Counted from the stretch's first letter, positions 16,751-25,105 are shown. The stretch is DNA of 64,000 nt from Streptomyces bauhiniae (GCF_004784475.1 NZ_SRRT01000001.1:310001-374000); one strand, 5' to 3'. Notes: a model not told the origin generated them from the letters alone. Made by a program: numbers and translations.

Positions 16751-17263
16751 TTGGCGAGCCGGATCAGGGCGGAGGACTTCGAGTGCCCGCTGTCCACGAC
16801 GGTGCGGCACGTCGGCGAATGGTGGACGCTGCTGATCCTCCACGACGCCTTCGACGGGTACACCCGCTTCGACCAGTTCCAGGAGAACCTCGGCATCTCC
16901 ACCAGCATGCTCACCGCACGCCTCAAGACACTGGTCGCGGACGGCCTGTTGGAGCGCCGTCCCTACCAGACCAACCCGGTCCGCAACGAGTACGTCCTGA
17001 CCGATCTGGGGCGCTCCCTGCGCCCCGTGATCGTCACGCTGGCGGCATGGGGCAACTCCCGCCTCGCGCCCGAGCAGCGCAGCATGATCCTCGTAGACAC
17101 CACGAGCGGCGAGGAGGTCGAGCCGGTGGTCGTCGACGCGAAGACCGGCCGCCCCCTCGACGACAGCCACGCGTACGTGTTCGCCGCCGGCCCCGCCGCC
17201 AGTCCCGCCATGCGGGCCCGCTACCCCCGCGACGACGGGACGACCGCCTCAGGAGCCGGCTGA
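16751..17263 (+). CDS. HxlR-family winged-helix regulator
   Basis: A 170-residue regulator. It has the family cysteine in FECPLSTTVRHVGEWWTLLIL at the N-terminus (shown over its two halves FECPLSTTVRHV and GEWWTLLIL), the wing pattern ISTSMLTARLKTLVADGLL, and YVLTDLGRSL. A C-terminal extension of about 60 residues is unusual for the family. TTG at 16751 is chosen because GGAGG lies eight bases upstream; the GTG at 16742 overlaps that ribosome binding site. It probably regulates the divergent SDR-NTF2 genes. Its last 15 bases overlap the convergent VOC gene. Confidence 0.82.
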   Translation: MASRIRAEDFECPLSTTVRHVGEWWTLLILHDAFDGYTRFDQFQENLGISTSMLTARLKTLVADGLLERRPYQTNPVRNEYVLTDLGRSLRPVIVTLAAWGNSRLAPEQRSMILVDTTSGEEVEPVVVDAKTGRPLDDSHAYVFAAGPAASPAMRARYPRDDGTTASGAG

Positions 17264-18028
17264 CCTGATCATCGCGAACGGCGCGCCCTGCGGGTCGGTG
17301 ACCACGGTCATGCGGCCCGCGGACATGTCGAACGGCGGCACGAGGACGTTGCCGTCGCGGCGGACCAGGGCGTCCACCGTGGAGTCGACGTCGTCGACCG
17401 CGAAGTACGTCAGCCAGTGGGCCGGGGTGCCGGGCGGGTCGTTGGCGAGGAGGGTGGCGCCGCCGACCGTACGGTCACCGACGCGCAGCACCCAGTACGA
17501 GTCGTGGCCCTCCATCGGCATGATCTCGATGCCGAACGCCTGGCCGTAGAAGGCGGTGGCGGCCTCGATGTCGCTGGTGTGCAGCTCGTTCCAGGTCAGC
17601 GCGCCGGGCTCGTTGACCACGCCCGCGCCGAAGAAGTCGCCGGGCTGCCAGACGCCGAACACCGCGCCCTGCGGGTCGGCGGCGACCAGCATCCGGCCGA
17701 GGGTGCCGACGTCCATCGCGGGCGCGAGCAGGGTGCCGCCGGCGGCCACGATCTGGTCCTGGGTGGCGATCGCGTCCGTGCTGGCGAGGTAGCTGGTCCA
17801 GACGGTGGGCGGCTCCGGCATGCCCTCCGGCGCCATCGTCGGCCCGATCCCGGCCACGGGCCGGTCCTGCAGCTCGCACACCGCGTACCCGCCGAACTCG
17901 GCCGGCCCCGGCGCGCCCTCCCACCCGAACAGGTCCCGGTAGAAGTCCAGCGCGGCCTGCTGATCCTGCGCCATCAGATCGACCCAGCAGGGGGTGCCGG
18001 CCGGGTAGGGGGTGGTGACTTCGGGCAT
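17249..18028 (-). CDS. Two-domain VOC (glyoxalase/bleomycin-resistance fold) protein
   Basis: A 259-residue protein made of two tandem VOC modules: module 1 starts PCWVDLMAQDQQAALDFYRD and ends DPQGAVFGVWQ; module 2 starts TWNELHTSDIEAATAFYGQ and ends DPQGAPFAMIR. The DPQGAxF repeat shows the internal duplication. The role could be metal-dependent detoxification or ligand binding; the substrate is unknown. ATG at 18028 with AGGGAG upstream. It resembles the CFP-30-like two-module proteins common in actinomycetes. Confidence 0.82.
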   Translation of the reverse strand: MPEVTTPYPAGTPCWVDLMAQDQQAALDFYRDLFGWEGAPGPAEFGGYAVCELQDRPVAGIGPTMAPEGMPEPPTVWTSYLASTDAIATQDQIVAAGGTLLAPAMDVGTLGRMLVAADPQGAVFGVWQPGDFFGAGVVNEPGALTWNELHTSDIEAATAFYGQAFGIEIMPMEGHDSYWVLRVGDRTVGGATLLANDPPGTPAHWLTYFAVDDVDSTVDALVRRDGNVLVPPFDMSAGRMTVVTDPQGAPFAMIRSAGS

Positions 18029-18154
18029 CGCTCGCTCCCTGGTGGTGTGTCGGGGTGGACACCCTTCCGTCCCGGTACGGAAGCGTCCCCGCGACACGCC
18101 GCGAGGCAGTCACCGGCTCTTCCCGCCCTGCGTGGCCCGGCCTAGGATCACGCG

Positions 18155-18832
18155 ATGAAGTACGTTCTGGTGCCGGGCGGTTGGCAGGGTGGCTGGGTGT
18201 TCGAACCGGTCGCCGCCGAGCTGCGCCGGGGTGGCCACCACGTCGAGGCGGTGACCCTGTCGGGGCTGGAGCCGGACGGCCCGGCCGATGCGGACCGCCC
18301 GCCGAACCTCGACGCCCACATTGACCAGGTGGCAGAGGTCATCGGCCGTGGCGACGGAACGCCCGTCGCGCTGTGCGGGCACAGCTACGGCGGGATGGTC
18401 ATCGCCGGTGTCGCGCACCGCCTCGGCGACCGCATCGATCAGCTCGTCTTCATCGACGCGTACGTCCCGGACGACGGGGATTCCTGCTGGTCCCTGACCA
18501 GCGACAGCTTCCGGGAGCTGTTCATCGCCGGCGCCCGTGCCGACGGTCGGTGGGTCGCGGTCCCCGAGGGGCTCGACCCCCGCGCCCGACCGCACCCATT
18601 GGCGAGCTTCGTCCAGTCGATCAGCCTTGGGGGCAACCCCCACCCCGCGCTCGACCGCACGTTCATCAGCGGTGGCGCGTGGCCGGGCAGCCCGTTCATC
18701 ACCCTGACCGAGCGGTTGCGCGCCGACCCGAACTGGCGGGTCCACGAGATCCCGGTCGGCCACAACATCGCCCGCCGCGACCCGCAGAGCCTCGCGGCGG
18801 TGCTCGGAGCGCTGCCGGGCGACTCCGACTGA
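18155..18832 (+). CDS. Alpha/beta hydrolase (EstC/HNL-like esterase)
   Basis: A 225-residue single-domain hydrolase of the plant-esterase/hydroxynitrile-lyase-like group. Motifs: VLVPGGWQGGWVFEPVA (oxyanion region at the N-terminus), GHSYGG nucleophile elbow (about residues 74-79), and VGHNIARRDP holding the catalytic histidine. The substrate is unknown. The ATG has TAGGAT six bases upstream and no ribosome binding site, so it is probably leaderless. It is convergent with the frameshifted XRE gene, 13 bases apart. Confidence 0.82.
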   Translation: MKYVLVPGGWQGGWVFEPVAAELRRGGHHVEAVTLSGLEPDGPADADRPPNLDAHIDQVAEVIGRGDGTPVALCGHSYGGMVIAGVAHRLGDRIDQLVFIDAYVPDDGDSCWSLTSDSFRELFIAGARADGRWVAVPEGLDPRARPHPLASFVQSISLGGNPHPALDRTFISGGAWPGSPFITLTERLRADPNWRVHEIPVGHNIARRDPQSLAAVLGALPGDSD

Positions 18833-18845
18833 CGCAGGGACCTTC

Positions 18846-19989
18846 TCAGTGCATGGACGCGGGCAGCGTGGCCCGTGCCTGGTCGTACAGGGATCGGGCG
18901 TGGGAGTTGCCGGTGTGCGGCTTGATCAGCTTGACCATGGTGCGCATGCGGTCGTCGGCGCGGCCGGACTGGACCATGGGCCACTCGTCGAGCGCGGTCC
19001 GCCACGTCCGGCACGCCGCTTCGAGGTGCCCCAGCCGGAGTTGCCTGCGAGACGTGGTAGTTGAGTGACGAGGGGTCGTACGAGCCGAACGGCTTGCCCC
19101 TGCTCTCCGCGCGGTCCATCTCCGCCTCCGCCGCACGGATGTGCCGCAGGGCGACGGCGCGGTCGCCGAGGAGCGCCGCCGAGTGCGCCTGCTGCCCGGC
19201 GAGGAACGCCCGCATCCTGGGGCCGGCGGCGGGGGAGGCGGCAGCGGCCGCGTCCGCGAGGGCCATGGCCTTCGCCCCGTGGCCGAGGTCGACCGCCTTG
19301 ACGCTCATGCCCCGCAGCGTCGTGCAGTACGTCAGGTGGTCGTCCGCTGCTCCCGCGAGTTCGAGGGCCTTGACGTAGTAGCGCTGAGCGAGGCCATGCA
19401 GTCCCTCGTCCACGGCCATGTAGCCCGTCAGGTAACTGAGATCCGACGCGGCGGCCATCGGCCGTGCGTGACGGCCGCCGAACTGGTCGTCCAGCTCGGA
19501 GACCTTGGCCGTCATGTCGATGACCATGTCGACTTCCGGCATCCCTATGCGCGTCGCCCGGCCGGTCTTGAACGCCTCCAGCCGTCCGAGCACGTCCTGC
19601 CATCCGGGGACGGTGAGCGCGACGGAGAAAAGCCCGCCCCCCAGGACGCCTCGCCGGGACGGGTCCATGCCCTGCCTACCCAGTTCGATCAGCCCTTCCA
19701 CCGTGTCACCTCCGGCGGCAGGGTGGTCGTGCTTGGGCGGCGGGAACCCTGCTTCCGCGTAGGTGACGTACCGGTCCAGCTTCCTTCGCAGTGCTTCAAG
19801 GATGCAACGTCGAGCGGGTTCCCTGGGATTGGTCCCGTTCAACCAGTGGCTGACGGCGGACTCGTCATAGCGGAAGGGCGTACCCGTCTCCGTCCCCAGG
19901 GCGTTGGTGGCCCGCGCCAACTGGGCGTGCGTCCAGCCCGCCTCACTGATCAGCCGGGCCAACCCGTCGTTCGGTTCCTTGCCGCCCAT
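18846..19989 (-). pseudogene. XRE-type helix-turn-helix regulator with TPR-like domain, frameshifted
   Basis: The N-terminal 75 residues form a Cro/CI-type DNA-binding domain (WTHAQLARATNAL, YDESAVSHWLNGTNPR). The rest is a helical TPR-like domain rich in Ala, as in many Streptomyces regulators of this type. The reading frame is good to NYHVSQ near 19049, then one extra base shifts it. The true continuation, QLRLGHLEAACRTW to QARATLPASMH, lies in another frame and stops at 18846. ATG at 19989 is chosen since GGGGAG lies eight bases upstream; GTG at 19995 is too close. Removal of one G restores about 380 residues. Confidence 0.7.
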
Positions 19990-20299
19990 CGCCACGACTC
20001 CCCGCCGCTTTCAAGTCCCGCTCCGGTGACGAAGCTAACGCGCAGCGTGCTCATGCGGTTGGCGTGTGCTGTGGCCAGAAGTGGTGCCTGCGGCCGGTCA
20101 TTGGGGGGCAGCCATGGCAGGCCGACCCCATGGACGTTCAGCCTGTGACTCAGAACAGCGCTTGAACGCTCTCACCGCATGCGCGAACGCGCGAAGCCGT
20201 GGTGAGTATCTGTGATCACGAGCATCGTGACTGACAGACTCGGCGAAATCACTGCGGGCAGGCAATCGAATCGCCCGCGGTTCCTCGGAAAGGCGAACG
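19990..20299. other. Intergenic region, no gene seen
   Basis: About 310 bases between the divergent XRE and NUDIX genes. I see no open frame with good codon use, no strong hairpin and no clear operator. Promoters for both genes must lie here, but I cannot place them. Confidence 0.5.
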
Positions 20300-20755
20300 A
20301 TGAAACGACTGGTAGCCCGGCTTTGGCGTCTCATTCGCGGCCCTCTGCAGTGGCGGGTCCTGTGGTTCGCACACGCCAAATTCATGGTCGGCGTCACCGG
20401 AGTAGTGCGCAACGACGCCGGTCAGGTGCTGCTTCTCAAGCACCGCATGTGGCCCCCGGAGAGGCCCTGGGGGCTCCCCACCGGATACGCCGTCAAGAGT
20501 GAAGAGTTCCCGCTCACCGTCGTGCGGGAGGTGAAGGAGGAAACCGGGCTGGAGGTGAAGCCCGGTCGCCTGGTGAGTGTGACGAGCGGATACAAACTCC
20601 GGGTCGAGGTGGCTTACGAGGCACTGCACACCGGAGGAACCCTGAAGATCGACAACTTCGAGATTTTGGAGGCACAGTGGTTCAACCCGGACTCACTGCC
20701 CGAGGGAATGCAGGACTCTCACCGGCGGCTCATCCTGGGCAACCCATCGGCCTGA
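20300..20755 (+). CDS. NUDIX hydrolase
   Basis: A 151-residue protein with a complete Nudix box: G at the start of GYAVKSEEFPLTVV followed by REVKEETGLEV, which supplies the metal-binding glutamates. NUDIX enzymes cleave nucleoside diphosphates linked to another group; the substrate is not evident. The N-terminal 25 residues are basic and hydrophobic (RLWRLIRGPLQWRVLWFAHA) and might be an amphipathic membrane contact. An AAAGGCG site precedes the ATG. It diverges from the frameshifted XRE regulator. Confidence 0.85.
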   Translation: MKRLVARLWRLIRGPLQWRVLWFAHAKFMVGVTGVVRNDAGQVLLLKHRMWPPERPWGLPTGYAVKSEEFPLTVVREVKEETGLEVKPGRLVSVTSGYKLRVEVAYEALHTGGTLKIDNFEILEAQWFNPDSLPEGMQDSHRRLILGNPSA

Positions 20756-21179
20756 CACCGCTGGCGCCGAACGAGACCGTTGTCGGAGATCACGCCGCGG
20801 CGGCTCTTGGTGCCTTACGGGCGGACCCGTCGGAGTTGACGGCCCAGCACCCGGACCACAGATTCTTGCCGGCCTCGGAGCGCCTCGCGAAGTCGATATG
20901 CGTGAGCCGGACGACGCGCTGGGCCGGCTCGTGTTCCGGGACGTAACAGGGACGCTGTCGGACGAGGACATCACGACCGGCCGGGAAGAGGGGCCGGTTG
21001 CTGAGGCGGCAGGGGAATCGCCGCGTGGCTCGATGCCCGGCACGGCCCTGGCACCTTCGCGGGCACCTTTCTGACGGGTGCCTACTTCGCTCACCCTGAC
21101 GTGGGGCTCAGTGCCTAGGAACTACGACGGCGAAGCCTCGCGCTTCGCCGTACCTACCGAGCCCACCAGAGAGCGCACC
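20756..21179. other. Gene-poor region, possible relics only
   Basis: 424 bases with no convincing gene. A 58-codon ATG frame at 20898-21074 starts MREPDDALGRLVFRDV, but it has no ribosome binding site and no family I recognise. Fragments such as ADPSELTAQHPDHRF in other frames suggest decayed coding sequence. It lies in the same stretch as the frameshifted genes. Confidence 0.4.
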
Positions 21180-21434
21180 ATGAAGGCACTGCAACCACCC
21201 CAGCCACCGGCCCCGCGAGGAGCTCATCCGCCACCTGAAGGCCACCACCGAGGACCCCGCCGAATTACCCCCGCACGAACTGGCTTACCTCACCTGCGAG
21301 TTGCACGCGACGACTGCGAGTTCGTCCGGCTCACCCCCTGCGAAGCCCCCGCCGAGGACGACGACGCCTGCACCCTCTTCGCCGGCCACGAGCCCGGCCA
21401 TTCCTGGGAGATGCGCGACCTCCTGCACGGCTGA
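21180..21434 (+). pseudogene. Small hypothetical gene with two compensating frameshifts
   Basis: GC-rich third positions show that coding lies in one frame from about 21184 to 21308 (REELIRHLKATTEDPAELPP then HELAYLTCELHA) and in another from 21309 to the TGA at 21432 (DDCEFVRLTPCEAP to HSWEMRDLLHG). The ATG at 21180 is in the second frame. One extra base just after the ATG and one missing G near 21308 would give an intact protein of about 84 residues with several cysteines. I do not recognise the family. Read without correction, the middle third becomes a Pro/Arg-rich stretch with poor codon use. Confidence 0.5.
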
Positions 21435-21470
21435 CGAAATCAGCCGAGCGGCAACGGTGTTGACGGCTTC

Positions 21471-21929
21471 ATGACGCAGAGACCCGCTCCCCGCACTCTG
21501 TCCGACGAAGCCCTCTCCGAGCTGCTGGGCAAGCAGCGGTTCGGCACGCTCGCCACCGTGCGGCGCGACGGGCACCCCCACCTGACCACGATGGCGTACG
21601 CGTGGGACGCGCAGGCGCGTCTCGCGCGCTTCTCCACCACCGCCGACCGGGTCAAGGTCGCGCACCTGCGGAACGATCCCCGTGCCGCGCTGCACGTGCC
21701 GGGCGGGGACGTGTGGTCGTTCGCCGTCGCCGAGGGGGAGGCGGAGGTCTCCGGGGCCACGGAGGTGCCAGGGGACGCCGTGGGGCGGGAGCTGCTCGGG
21801 ATGATCCCGGTGGAGGCGAGGCCCGCAGACGAGGCCGCGTTCTTCGCGGAGCTGGTGGCCGAGCGCCGGGTGGTCATCCGGCTGCGGGCCGACCGGCTGT
21901 ACGGGACCGCGCTCGACATCGACGCCTGA
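21471..21929 (+). CDS. PPOX-class F420-dependent oxidoreductase-like protein
   Basis: A 152-residue split-barrel flavin/F420-binding protein of the pyridoxamine-phosphate-oxidase superfamily. Typical features are LLGKQRFGTLATVRRDGHPHLTTMAYAW (shown by its halves QRFGTLATVRRDG and HPHLTTMAYAW), FSTTADRVKVAHLRNDPRAA, and a C-terminal RADRLYGTALDI. The family uses F420H2 for reductions in actinomycetes; the substrate is unknown. It appears monocistronic and is convergent with the hemerythrin gene. Confidence 0.82.
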   Translation: MTQRPAPRTLSDEALSELLGKQRFGTLATVRRDGHPHLTTMAYAWDAQARLARFSTTADRVKVAHLRNDPRAALHVPGGDVWSFAVAEGEAEVSGATEVPGDAVGRELLGMIPVEARPADEAAFFAELVAERRVVIRLRADRLYGTALDIDA

Positions 21930-21972
21930 GAGCGGCGGCGCGGGCCTCGGCCGGGGCCCGCGCCCCTGGGGG

Positions 21973-22464
21973 TCAGGAGTTGACGACCTTGCGCAGGTTC
22001 TCGATCGAGCCCGGCTCGTCCTTGAGGCGGCGGGCTCGGTCCTCCAGGAACGCCGCGCCCAGCTCCTCGCGGCGGGGCATCGGCACGTTCTCGCGGGCGC
22101 CGTTGAGGATGGTGCGCTCCTCCTCGTCGGTGTGGTGGGTGATGGCCTCCACCAGCTCCTCCAGCTTGGAGTCCCACTCCTCGGAGCCGACCTCCTTGAC
22201 CTCCAGCAGGTGCAGCAGGGCCTCGTTCCCCTCGTCGTGCTCGTGCTCGCCGTGCTCGACCTCTTCGTTGTCGATGTTCCGGTACCGCTTGAGCGCCGGA
22301 TAGACCTCGGCCTCCTCCGCCAGCGCGTGCGCCACCAGCAGATCGGCGAACTCCTTGAGCGCGGCGGACCGGTCGGCCTCGACGCTGCGCATCTGCCGGA
22401 AGAGGTCCTCCATGCGGCGGTGGTCCTGGAGGATGAGTTCGACGACGTCCTGGGTCTCGGCCAT
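21973..22464 (-). CDS. Hemerythrin HHE-domain protein
   Basis: A 163-residue four-helix-bundle protein with the iron ligands of HHE proteins: ILQDHRRMEDLF (first His/Glu set), LLVAHALAEEAEVYPAL, a His/Glu-rich HGEHEHDEGNEALL, and ITHHTDEEERTIL. It probably binds a di-iron site and senses or handles oxygen, NO or iron. The ATG at 22464 lacks a strong ribosome binding site. It is followed by a convergent PPOX gene and preceded, about 95 bases away, by a TetR gene on the same strand. Confidence 0.88.
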   Translation of the reverse strand: MAETQDVVELILQDHRRMEDLFRQMRSVEADRSAALKEFADLLVAHALAEEAEVYPALKRYRNIDNEEVEHGEHEHDEGNEALLHLLEVKEVGSEEWDSKLEELVEAITHHTDEEERTILNGARENVPMPRREELGAAFLEDRARRLKDEPGSIENLRKVVNS

Positions 22465-22559
22465 GAGGGGCACCACTCTCGTGCGAGGTATGCGAAGTGT
22501 TCGGGCCCTCACCGTGTACCCCCGCCGTGCGCAGGGATGACTCGCCGCGAGGGGCGGGA

Positions 22560-23288
22560 TCAGCTCCGGTTGCGCGGCGCCGGGAGGGCCTTCGTCATCC
22601 CTGGCAGGAAGTCGTTGAAGAGTTCGTGGACCTCCAGGACCAGCGGGCGCAGGACCCGGAAGCGGGACAGGGCCACGCCGCGCGCGGTGAGGCGGGCGCC
22701 GCGCCGGGCCAGGCGGTAGCTGCGCTCGCGGTTCTCCGTACGGTCGAAGACCCAGTAGAGGACCAGGCCCATCTGGGAGAGCCACATCAACTCCGGTAGG
22801 GCGTCGCGGAGTTCGGGGGAGACCTTGGACTTCGAGCCCGCCAGTACCTCGCGGTGCACGCTGATCGCCTGCTCGCGGGCGTGCTCGCTCTCCGCGGAGA
22901 AGGGGCTGAGCGGGCTGTCCGGGTCGGCCGCGTTCTTGAAGAACTGCACGGCGAACTCGTGGTACGGCTCCGCGATGTCCAGCCACGCGGTGAGCACGCC
23001 CGCGAGCCGGGCCTCCAGGTCGGTCTCCTTCGCCAGCACCGACCGGACCGCCACCTGGTGCTCGGCGGCGATCCGGTCGTAGAAGCCCTGGATCAGGTGC
23101 TCCTTGCCCGCGAAGTAGTAGTACGCGTTGCCGACCGAGACGCCGGCCTCCTTGGCGATGGCCCGCATCGTGGTCTTGTCGTAGCCGTTCTCCTGGAACA
23201 GCCGCATCGCGGTCTCGAGGATCAGCGCGCGGGTGTGTTCCGACTTGCTCTGGGGTCCGGCCTCGGGGCCGTCGTTCTTCGCGGGCAC
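22560..23288 (-). CDS. TetR/AcrR-family regulator
   Basis: A 242-residue regulator with a clear N-terminal helix-turn-helix: TRALILETAMRLFQENGYDK, then TMRAIAKEAGVSVGNAYYYF. The C-terminal part is a larger ligand-binding domain. GTG start at 23288. It is the last gene on the strand after the membrane protein and DCC genes, 9 bases after the DCC stop, and the TTGAACGNGTTCAA palindromes at 24228 and 24273 in front of that operon are its likely operators, which would give autoregulation. The ligand is unknown. Confidence 0.85.
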   Translation of the reverse strand: MPAKNDGPEAGPQSKSEHTRALILETAMRLFQENGYDKTTMRAIAKEAGVSVGNAYYYFAGKEHLIQGFYDRIAAEHQVAVRSVLAKETDLEARLAGVLTAWLDIAEPYHEFAVQFFKNAADPDSPLSPFSAESEHAREQAISVHREVLAGSKSKVSPELRDALPELMWLSQMGLVLYWVFDRTENRERSYRLARRGARLTARGVALSRFRVLRPLVLEVHELFNDFLPGMTKALPAPRNRS

Positions 23289-23297
23289 GTAGGGAGC

Positions 23298-23810
23298 CTA
23301 ACGAGTGGGGCAGGTGCGGCCCGCGCAGGACGGGGGGTCGTACACCCAGCCCTGGTCGCGCACGTACTTCCAGCCGTCCGCGCGGCGGTACGTGCCCTGC
23401 CCGCCCCAGGTGCCGCCGCGCTGCTTGCCCCACAGCGCGCCCCGGTACTTCGCCGCCGCCAGCACCGCGCCCCGCGCCAGCACCGCGCCGGCCGGGGTGC
23501 TGAGGCGGTGGGCCAGCGGGCGGTGCTCGCGCAGGGCCCACAGCACCACGACCCAGGCCGCCGCGCCCCGGTACACCTGGCCGGAGTCCCCGATCACGGT
23601 GACCTCCTCCAGCGTGCCCGCCGGGTCCACGCCGGGGAACCGGGCCTCGGCCTCGGCCGAGCCGGCGGGCACCAGCTCCAGGGGGACCAACTGCTGCTGC
23701 CGTACGAGCCAGTCGCGCAGGTGGGTGCAGAGGCCGCACTCGGCGTCGTAGAGGACCGTCAGGCCCCGGACCGGGGCGCTCGTGACGCCCCGGTCCACGG
23801 GCCCGCTCAC
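23298..23810 (-). CDS. DCC-family thiol-disulfide oxidoreductase-like protein (DUF393)
   Basis: A 170-residue protein with the family motif at residues 20-30: LYDAECGLCTHL, holding a CxxC thioredoxin-like pair. The second half is an unusual Trp/Gly-rich tail (GALWGKQRGGTWGGQGTYRR) that ends with two more cysteines, SCAGRTCPTR. The GTG at 23810 overlaps the stop of the upstream membrane protein gene by four bases (GTGA), so translation is probably coupled. Redox or electron-transfer function is inferred from the family only. Confidence 0.75.
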   Translation of the reverse strand: MSGPVDRGVTSAPVRGLTVLYDAECGLCTHLRDWLVRQQQLVPLELVPAGSAEAEARFPGVDPAGTLEEVTVIGDSGQVYRGAAAWVVVLWALREHRPLAHRLSTPAGAVLARGAVLAAAKYRGALWGKQRGGTWGGQGTYRRADGWKYVRDQGWVYDPPSCAGRTCPTR

Positions 23811-24214
23811 GCTCCGGCCGTCGGCGCGACCCAGCCCTGCGGGGCGACCGGCGGCTGCGTCTCGCGCTCCATCAGGCCGCGGCGGCGGATCTTGTTGAGG
23901 ACGAAGACGTTGCCGAGGTGCATCGCGCCGAGGACCAGCAGGACCACGCCGAGCTTGGCGGAGAGGGTCTCGAAGATGCCGCGGGTGTCCTCGATCGTGC
24001 CGTCGTCGCTCAGGTAGAGCGTCACGAAGCCGAGGTTGACCAGGTAGAAGCCCACCACCAGGAGGTGGTTGACGGCGTCCGCGAGCTTTTCGTTGCCGTG
24101 CAGCACGTCGGACAGGAAGACCCTGCCGTTGCGGCTGAGCGTGCGGGCGACCCAGACGGTCAGGCCGATGCTGACGGCCAGGTAGATCACGTAGGCGATG
24201 ACGGTGCGGTCCAT
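23807..24214 (-). CDS. Small integral membrane protein, first gene of a TetR-controlled operon
   Basis: A 135-residue protein with three predicted helices (about 4-22, 48-67 and 85-107) and a basic turn KIRRRGLMERE. I do not recognise a named family, though similar proteins sit beside DCC-family genes in streptomycetes. ATG at 24214 with AAGGGG upstream. It heads an operon with the DCC and TetR genes. The promoter at 24258-24286 has a -35 box inside a palindromic operator, so expression should depend on release of a repressor. Confidence 0.7.
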   Translation of the reverse strand: MDRTVIAYVIYLAVSIGLTVWVARTLSRNGRVFLSDVLHGNEKLADAVNHLLVVGFYLVNLGFVTLYLSDDGTIEDTRGIFETLSAKLGVVLLVLGAMHLGNVFVLNKIRRRGLMERETQPPVAPQGWVAPTAGA

Positions 24215-24227
24215 GCCCCACCCCTTC

Positions 24228-24241
24228 TTGAACGCGTTCAA
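24228..24241. promoter_or_regulatory. Palindromic operator, proximal copy
   Basis: Perfect 14-bp palindrome TTGAACGCGTTCAA, 14 bases before the ATG at 24214, between promoter and ribosome binding site. Same motif as the copy at 24273; the centres are 45 bp apart. Likely bound by the TetR protein encoded at 22560-23288. Confidence 0.7.
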
Positions 24242-24257
24242 AACGCTGACAGGGATG

Positions 24258-24286
24258 ACTGTAGACCTGTTTTTGAACGTGTTCAA
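24258..24286 (-). promoter_or_regulatory. Sigma-70-type promoter overlapped by an operator
   Basis: On the minus strand TTGAAC (24281-24286) and TACAGT (24258-24263) are separated by 17 bases, an ideal HrdB-type promoter for the operon beginning at 24214. The -35 box forms half of the palindrome TTGAACACGTTCAA at 24273-24286, so a bound repressor would exclude RNA polymerase. Confidence 0.65.
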
Positions 24287-24309
24287 CCAAGAAGGGTGAG
24301 GTCTGAGTC

Positions 24310-24720
24310 TCAAGCCCTGCGGGCGAGTTCGGGGCGCTTGGTGTAGTCGGTGAACCCGAAGACGTTCCCCCACGGGTCCGCGAACTCCACGGTTCGCCCG
24401 GTCGCCGTCGACATCGCCTCGTCCACGGGCTCGATCCCGACCCCCGCGAGCCGCCGTGCGGCCTTCCGCGCGTCCGGCACCTCCAGCCAGAGCCGGGACG
24501 CGGGCCAGGAGGGCGGCCGGTGCCCGAGCCCGTCCTCAACCCGCAACAAAATCCCCGGCGTCTCCCCGCCGACCCTCAGCAGCGCGATCCCACCCTCATC
24601 GAACCGGAACCCCACGCTGAACCCGGCCCGCTCGTAAAACCCCACCGCCTCCCCGAGATCCCCCACGGGCAGTACAACGTTGTCGAACCCCAGCAACTCA
24701 TGCGCTTCGTCGTCTGACAT
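24310..24720 (-). CDS. Single-domain VOC protein
   Basis: A 136-residue glyoxalase-fold protein: GFDNVVLPVGDLGEAVGFYE at the start, a central GETPGILLRVE, and VEFADPWGNVFGFTDY at the end, which carries the usual DPxGN turn. Substrate unknown. The ATG at 24720 is preceded at six bases by TAGCCT with no ribosome binding site, so the transcript is probably leaderless. The gene ends about 25 bases from the TetR-controlled promoter at 24258-24286. Confidence 0.8.
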   Translation of the reverse strand: MSDDEAHELLGFDNVVLPVGDLGEAVGFYERAGFSVGFRFDEGGIALLRVGGETPGILLRVEDGLGHRPPSWPASRLWLEVPDARKAARRLAGVGIEPVDEAMSTATGRTVEFADPWGNVFGFTDYTKRPELARRA

Positions 24721-24729
24721 ACCGTCAGG

Positions 24730-25105
24730 CTAGCGACGAGGGCGTCCCGCCTCGATGATCGCGGCCACGTCCAGGGTGACCTTCGCTCCGATGGAGTCGG
24801 GTCGTCCTTCCAGTTGCCGGAGGTCACTTCGAGGACGAGGCGGAAGCAGGCGGGGTCGTACGCGTTGTTCGCGACGTGGTGATCTTCGATGTCGTCGTTG
24901 ACCACTACGAGGTCAGGGACGGCGTAGTCCTCCGGGCCGGTGGGCAGCCGGATGGCGATCTTCTGCGCCACCAGGGTCTCGCCCCGGTGCAGCTCGCCGT
25001 TGATGAGCAGAACCATGACGTCGGTCAGTACGCAGGCGTGCGGGGCGTCCACGCGGGTGTGCCGGACATCGCTCTGCCTCCTGGATGACGATGAGCGGCA
25101 TTCTC
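24730..25105 (-). pseudogene. Relic of a Uma2-family (PD-(D/E)XK) endonuclease-like gene
   Basis: The core of an Uma2-type protein is readable on the minus strand: LLINGELHRGETLVAQKIAI, EDYAVPDLVVVNDDIED and RLVLEVTSGNWKDD, the last holding the ExT/ExK-like part of the nuclease motif. The expected N-terminal third is missing or out of frame, since the likely start behind GGAGG runs into a stop after 14 codons. After WKDD the frame shifts and the C-terminal part is absent. Uma2 genes are abundant and fast-decaying in Streptomyces; the function is unproven. Confidence 0.6.

Noticed and set aside
20898..21074. 58-codon open frame MREPDDALGRLVF...
   Set aside because: No ribosome binding site, no recognisable family, and surrounding sequence looks decayed.
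24228..24286. Rex (NADH/NAD+ sensor) or KstR binding sites
   Set aside because: The palindrome lacks the TGTGA/TCACA arms of Rex sites. It fits the loose KstR pattern, but no sterol genes are present and a TetR gene lies in the same operon.
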